Source of the DNA: Brevundimonas sp. UBA5936
GTDB lineage: Bacteria; Pseudomonadota; Alphaproteobacteria; Caulobacterales; Caulobacteraceae
Length of the DNA: 8,830 nt
NCBI GenBank assembly: GCA_002430835.1
Contig: DJDA01000051.1
Location: forward strand, 1 to 8,830
Direction of reading: 5' to 3'
Position numbers and translations under genes: made by a program. Within the stretch, counting starts at the first letter, position 1. Each line of letters starts with the position of its first letter. The notes under the pieces are model-generated. The model did no database searches and was not told where the DNA came from. It saw only the letters and a list, made by a program, of their open reading frames with translations. This document shows, in pieces, positions 5,853 through 8,830 of this stretch.

Positions 5853-6322
5853 GCCGTCAGGTCCGCCCACGTCGCCGCACAGGCGCGCGTGGCCTCGTCC
5901 GGCGCCAGCTCCAGCAGCAGGCCGCGCTGGCCGCCGTTGATCAGCACCCGCTCGAACAGGATCGCCGTCTCGTCGATGAAGGTCGGGACGGCCCTCCTCT
6001 GGCCGAAGGGACTGACGCCGCCGACCTTGAAGCCGGTCAGACGCTCGGCGTCGGCGGGTTTCATCATCTGGGCCGACTTGCCCCCGGCGGCGGCGGCCAG
6101 CTTCTTCATGCTGACCTCGCAGTCGGACGGCACGACGACGCAGACGGGCTTGGCGTCCACCAAGGTCATCAGCGTCTTGAACACCTGCTCGGGCGCCCAG
6201 CCGAGGGCCTCGGCCGCCTGCAGCCCCACGCGCGGCGCGTCGGGATCGTAGTCGTAGGGGTGCAGTTCAAAGGCGACGCCGGCCTTGCTCAGGGCGACGG
6301 TGGCGGGGGTGGTGCGCGACAT
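5849..6322 (-). CDS. ybaK: Cys-tRNA(Pro)/Cys-tRNA(Cys) deacylase YbaK
   Basis: A 157-residue YbaK/EbsC-type protein, the usual length. This cytoplasmic editing enzyme hydrolyses Cys wrongly attached to tRNA(Pro) by ProRS. Landmarks are the N-terminal MSRTTPATVALSKAGVAFELH, the strand and loop HPYDYDP (21-27), VFKTLM (47-52) with the conserved Lys49 (the essential lysine of the family), VVVPSDCEVSMKKLA (62-76), and the loop GGVSPFGQRR (101-110) that shapes the substrate pocket. ETAILFERVLINGGQRG (118-134) is the usual C-terminal strand pair. It starts two bases after the helicase stop (TGACCATG), so the two are almost surely co-transcribed and perhaps translationally coupled. It converges on the VOC gene with a four-base stop overlap and no visible terminator between them. 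Confidence 0.93.
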   Translation of the reverse strand: MSRTTPATVALSKAGVAFELHPYDYDPDAPRVGLQAAEALGWAPEQVFKTLMTLVDAKPVCVVVPSDCEVSMKKLAAAAGGKSAQMMKPADAERLTGFKVGGVSPFGQRRAVPTFIDETAILFERVLINGGQRGLLLELAPDEATRACAATWADLTA

Positions 6323-6324
6323 GG

Positions 6325-8830
6325 TCAGCCGGTCTGCTCCGCCAGGAAGCCCTTGGTCAACTCCACCGTCTCGGCCAGCCCCAGACGCAGCACCTCCGTC
6401 CCCGGCGGCAGGGCGGCGAACAGACGCGTCGGACAGGCGGCGTCCAGCATGACGAAGACCCCTCGGTCGTCAGCCCGGCGGATCAGGCGGCCGAACGCCT
6501 GGGCGATGCGCCCGCGCGCCAGGGCGTCGTCCCAGGAGCGTCCGCCAGAGCCTGTGCCGAACCGCTCGCGCCGCGCCTTGTGCAGCAGGTCCGGACGCGG
6601 CCACGGCACGCGGTCGAAGGCCAGAACACGCAAGGACCGCCCCGGCACGTCCACGCCGTCCCTGACAGCATCCGTGCCCAGCAGGCAGCTGTCCCGCTCG
6701 GCCCTGAAGACGTCGACCAGCGCCCCGACCTCCAGCGGATCGACGTGCTGGGCGTAGAGCGGCAGGCCCGCCCGCGCCAGTTCCGGCCCCAGCCGCTCAT
6801 AGACCGCCTTCAGCCGCCGGATGGCGGTGAACAGGCCCAAGCCGCCGCCGCCCGCCGCCAGAAACAGTTCGCGCATGGCCGCCGCGATCTGGCGCGGGTC
6901 GTCCTTGACCAGGTCGTTGACGACGATGACCCGGCTGTTGGTCGCATAGTCGAAAGGGCTGTCGACCTTCAGCGTCCGCGCCGGTTCGATCAGGCGCGCA
7001 GCCCCGGTCCGCATCCGGGCGAGATCGAAGGGGTCTTCGGCGGCCGGGTCGGTCAGGGTGGCCGATGTCACCAGCACCCCGTGTGACGGCATAACCACCG
7101 CCGCTTCCAGCGGCACGGTGGGGTCGATCCAGTGACGACGCAGGGCCACGTCGTGGATACGGCCGAAAGCCGCCTCCGCCGAAAGCCAGTCCACGAAGTC
7201 TGGATCGGGTTCGTCGCCTCCCTCCTCCAGCGCCGCCAGCATGGAGCGCCAGCCGGGCAGGGTCATGCGCGCGCGGCGGTCTAGCCCGCGCAGAGACCCC
7301 TCGATGCGGGCGCGGGCGGCGCCGTCCAGCTCGGCCGCCTCTTCGTCCAGAATGTCTTCGAGGTGGCGCGACAGGGCCAGCAAGGGCGCCTCGACGGCGG
7401 CGATGGCGCGGGCCGCTTCGCGGGCGGCCTCCAGCACCGGCTCGGCGAAAGGGCGCAGGGTGCACTCCAGGCCGAACTCGGCGCCGCCGCTCTCGGCCGC
7501 GCGGGCGCGCAGCTGCTCCAGCGCCGCGACCAGAAACCGCTCGATCGGCCCGATGGGGTTCACTTCGCCGGACGCCGGAGCGATGCGACCTGACACCCCT
7601 TCGCCCGGCAGTTGGGCGGCGGCCTGCAGCGCGTCCTTCAAGGCCTTGGAGGCGGCTTCATTGTCGGCGGTCAGATCGCCCAATCTCTGTTCAAGTCCGC
7701 GCCCGCGGCGGCCGCGCCCCTCCGGCCCTCTGATCCAGCGGCGCAGCTCGGCCGCCTCCTGCCCCGACAGGCAGGCGGAGAAGGCGCTGTCGGCGGCGTC
7801 GAACAGGTGGTGGCCCTCGTCGAAGACGATGCGTTTCAGCGCCGCCGTCTCGCCGTCCTGTTTCAGGCCGCGGGCGGTGCGGGCGCCGTCGAAGGCGGCC
7901 TGGGTCATCACCAGCGCATGATTGGCCACCACCAGATCGGCGCGGCGGCTGGCGCGGATGGTCTTTTCAACGAAGCACAGGCGATAGTGGGGACAGGCGG
8001 CATGGACGCACTCGCCGCGCCGGTCGACCAGATTGGCCGGTCCCGCCTGATGCATGGGCGCGGTCGCATAGAGGCCGGACAGCCAGCCGGGATAGTCGCC
8101 GCCGGTCATGTCGCCGTCGCGGGTATGGGCGGCCCAGCGCGCGGCCAGCGCCATGCCGATCAGGTCGCCGTTCCCCAGCTGCGCCGCCTGCACCATGTCC
8201 TGAAGGTTCAGCAGGCAGAGGTAGTTCTCGCGCCCCTTGCGGACCACCGTCTTGCGCCGTCGTTCGGCCTCGTCGGGCCACAGGGCGCGGCTTTCGCGGT
8301 CGATCTGGCGTTGCAGGGCGCGGGTGTAGGTCGAGATCCACGCCGCCCCGGCGTTACGCTCGGCCCAAAGGCTGGCGGGCGCCAGATAGCCCAGCGTCTT
8401 GCCGGTGCCGGTGCCCGCCTCGGCCAGCAGGACGCGCGGGCGGCCTTCTTCATTGCGGGGCGAAAAGGCGTAGGCGGCCTCGGCGGCGTAGTCGGACTGG
8501 GCGGGCCGCGTCTCATCCAGACCTGAGGCCTGAAGCAGCTTGTCCAGACGAATGCGAGCACTCTCGGAATCGACCGGGGCGGACCCGGCCTCGCCGCGCG
8601 GCGCCTCGTCCTCCCACTCCTGCAGCCGCGCCCAGACGTCGAGGCCCGAGCCGCGCTGCTGGCGGCTCCGCAACGGTCCGGCGCGCAGGGCCTGAAGCAC
8701 CCGCGACGCCCAGCCCCAGCCCGCCCGCTCCAGCGTCAGGGCCAGCGTGTAAGCCTCCTCCCGCCCCGGATAGGCGGGCGCGGCCAGTTCGGCCAACAGG
8801 TCGGCGGCGGCGGCGCGCAGGGCGGCGGCG
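6325..8830 (-). CDS. DinG-like ATP-dependent DNA helicase (SF2, XPD family), 5' end off the window
   Basis: At least 823 residues are visible. A TTG at 8796 is the first possible start, but the frame stays open to the edge (…LRAAAADL upstream), so the real start probably lies beyond it. Numbering from that TTG: Walker A AEAGTGTGKT (125-134); four cysteines Cys194, Cys263, Cys268 and Cys274, whose C-x4-C-x5-C spacing fits the [4Fe-4S] domain of DinG/XPD helicases; Walker B box DEGHH (326-330), DEGH in place of DEAH; motif III VTSATL (576-581); DGVDVPG (713-719); and motif VI QAFGRLIRR (766-774), holding the Arg finger region. A long helical insert with low similarity (about 340-560) matches the Arch region. 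The protein should unwind DNA 5' to 3' using ATP, acting on R-loops, D-loops or replication-transcription conflicts. The first 120 residues precede the helicase core and have no recognised domain. ybaK follows two bases after the stop. Confidence 0.9.
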   Translation of the reverse strand, partial: AAALRAAAADLLAELAAPAYPGREEAYTLALTLERAGWGWASRVLQALRAGPLRSRQQRGSGLDVWARLQEWEDEAPRGEAGSAPVDSESARIRLDKLLQASGLDETRPAQSDYAAEAAYAFSPRNEEGRPRVLLAEAGTGTGKTLGYLAPASLWAERNAGAAWISTYTRALQRQIDRESRALWPDEAERRRKTVVRKGRENYLCLLNLQDMVQAAQLGNGDLIGMALAARWAAHTRDGDMTGGDYPGWLSGLYATAPMHQAGPANLVDRRGECVHAACPHYRLCFVEKTIRASRRADLVVANHALVMTQAAFDGARTARGLKQDGETAALKRIVFDEGHHLFDAADSAFSACLSGQEAAELRRWIRGPEGRGRRGRGLEQRLGDLTADNEAASKALKDALQAAAQLPGEGVSGRIAPASGEVNPIGPIERFLVAALEQLRARAAESGGAEFGLECTLRPFAEPVLEAAREAARAIAAVEAPLLALSRHLEDILDEEAAELDGAARARIEGSLRGLDRRARMTLPGWRSMLAALEEGGDEPDPDFVDWLSAEAAFGRIHDVALRRHWIDPTVPLEAAVVMPSHGVLVTSATLTDPAAEDPFDLARMRTGAARLIEPARTLKVDSPFDYATNSRVIVVNDLVKDDPRQIAAAMRELFLAAGGGGLGLFTAIRRLKAVYERLGPELARAGLPLYAQHVDPLEVGALVDVFRAERDSCLLGTDAVRDGVDVPGRSLRVLAFDRVPWPRPDLLHKARRERFGTGSGGRSWDDALARGRIAQAFGRLIRRADDRGVFVMLDAACPTRLFAALPPGTEVLRLGLAETVELTKGFLAEQTG

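Noticed and set aside
5627..6757. Open frame of 376 codons on the + strand across VOC, ybaK and helicase ends
   Set aside because: It spans three well-supported genes in the wrong frame or strand, and its composition is of the antisense type.
7612..8526. Long + strand open frame (about 304 codons) antisense to the helicase
   Set aside because: It lies wholly within the helicase core, whose Walker A, Fe-S cysteines and DEGH box are read from the - strand. No motif is seen in the antisense product.

Overview
The window is GC-rich chromosomal DNA from an alphaproteobacterium. I think it is most likely Caulobacterales (Brevundimonas/Caulobacter type). The reasons are the ftsX-ydcF-plsC order, a DUF2125 gene next to a chorismate mutase-like gene and hisC, and a DinG-like Fe-S helicase of the alphaproteobacterial kind. 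The genus is an inference from gene content and protein style, not from a marker gene. There are nine protein genes packed almost end to end. No tRNA, rRNA, CRISPR array, insertion sequence, phage gene or plasmid gene was seen, and no gap exceeds about 100 bases.

Left part, + strand (1-2352): the 3' end of a gene that fits ftsX, then a membrane-anchored YdcF/DUF218 protein, then a PlsC-type lysophospholipid acyltransferase that overlaps ydcF by four bases (ATGA). After 51 bases comes a secreted outer-membrane beta-barrel protein of the MipA/OmpV family. All four act at the envelope (division complex, inner membrane, phospholipid synthesis, outer membrane) and could be co-transcribed.

Middle, - strand (5315 down to 2417): a membrane-anchored DUF2125 protein, a shortened chorismate mutase-family protein that overlaps it by one base (TGATG), and a complete PLP-dependent histidinol-phosphate aminotransferase. 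This looks like an amino-acid (aromatic/histidine) operon. It converges on mipA, and a long imperfect hairpin fills the gap between the two stop codons.

Right part: a small VOC (glyoxalase-fold) gene on the + strand is divergent from the DUF2125 operon. Their 102-base shared upstream region carries a perfect 9-base dyad with competing pairing partners. The VOC gene converges on ybaK (Cys-tRNA(Pro) deacylase), and the two stop codons share the tetranucleotide CTAG. ybaK follows two bases after a large DinG-like helicase gene, whose 5' end runs off the right edge.

This reads as ordinary housekeeping DNA. I found no convincing new system. The items most worth a second look are the degenerate chorismate mutase-like protein, the dyad upstream of DUF2125/VOC, and the long hairpin between mipA and hisC.
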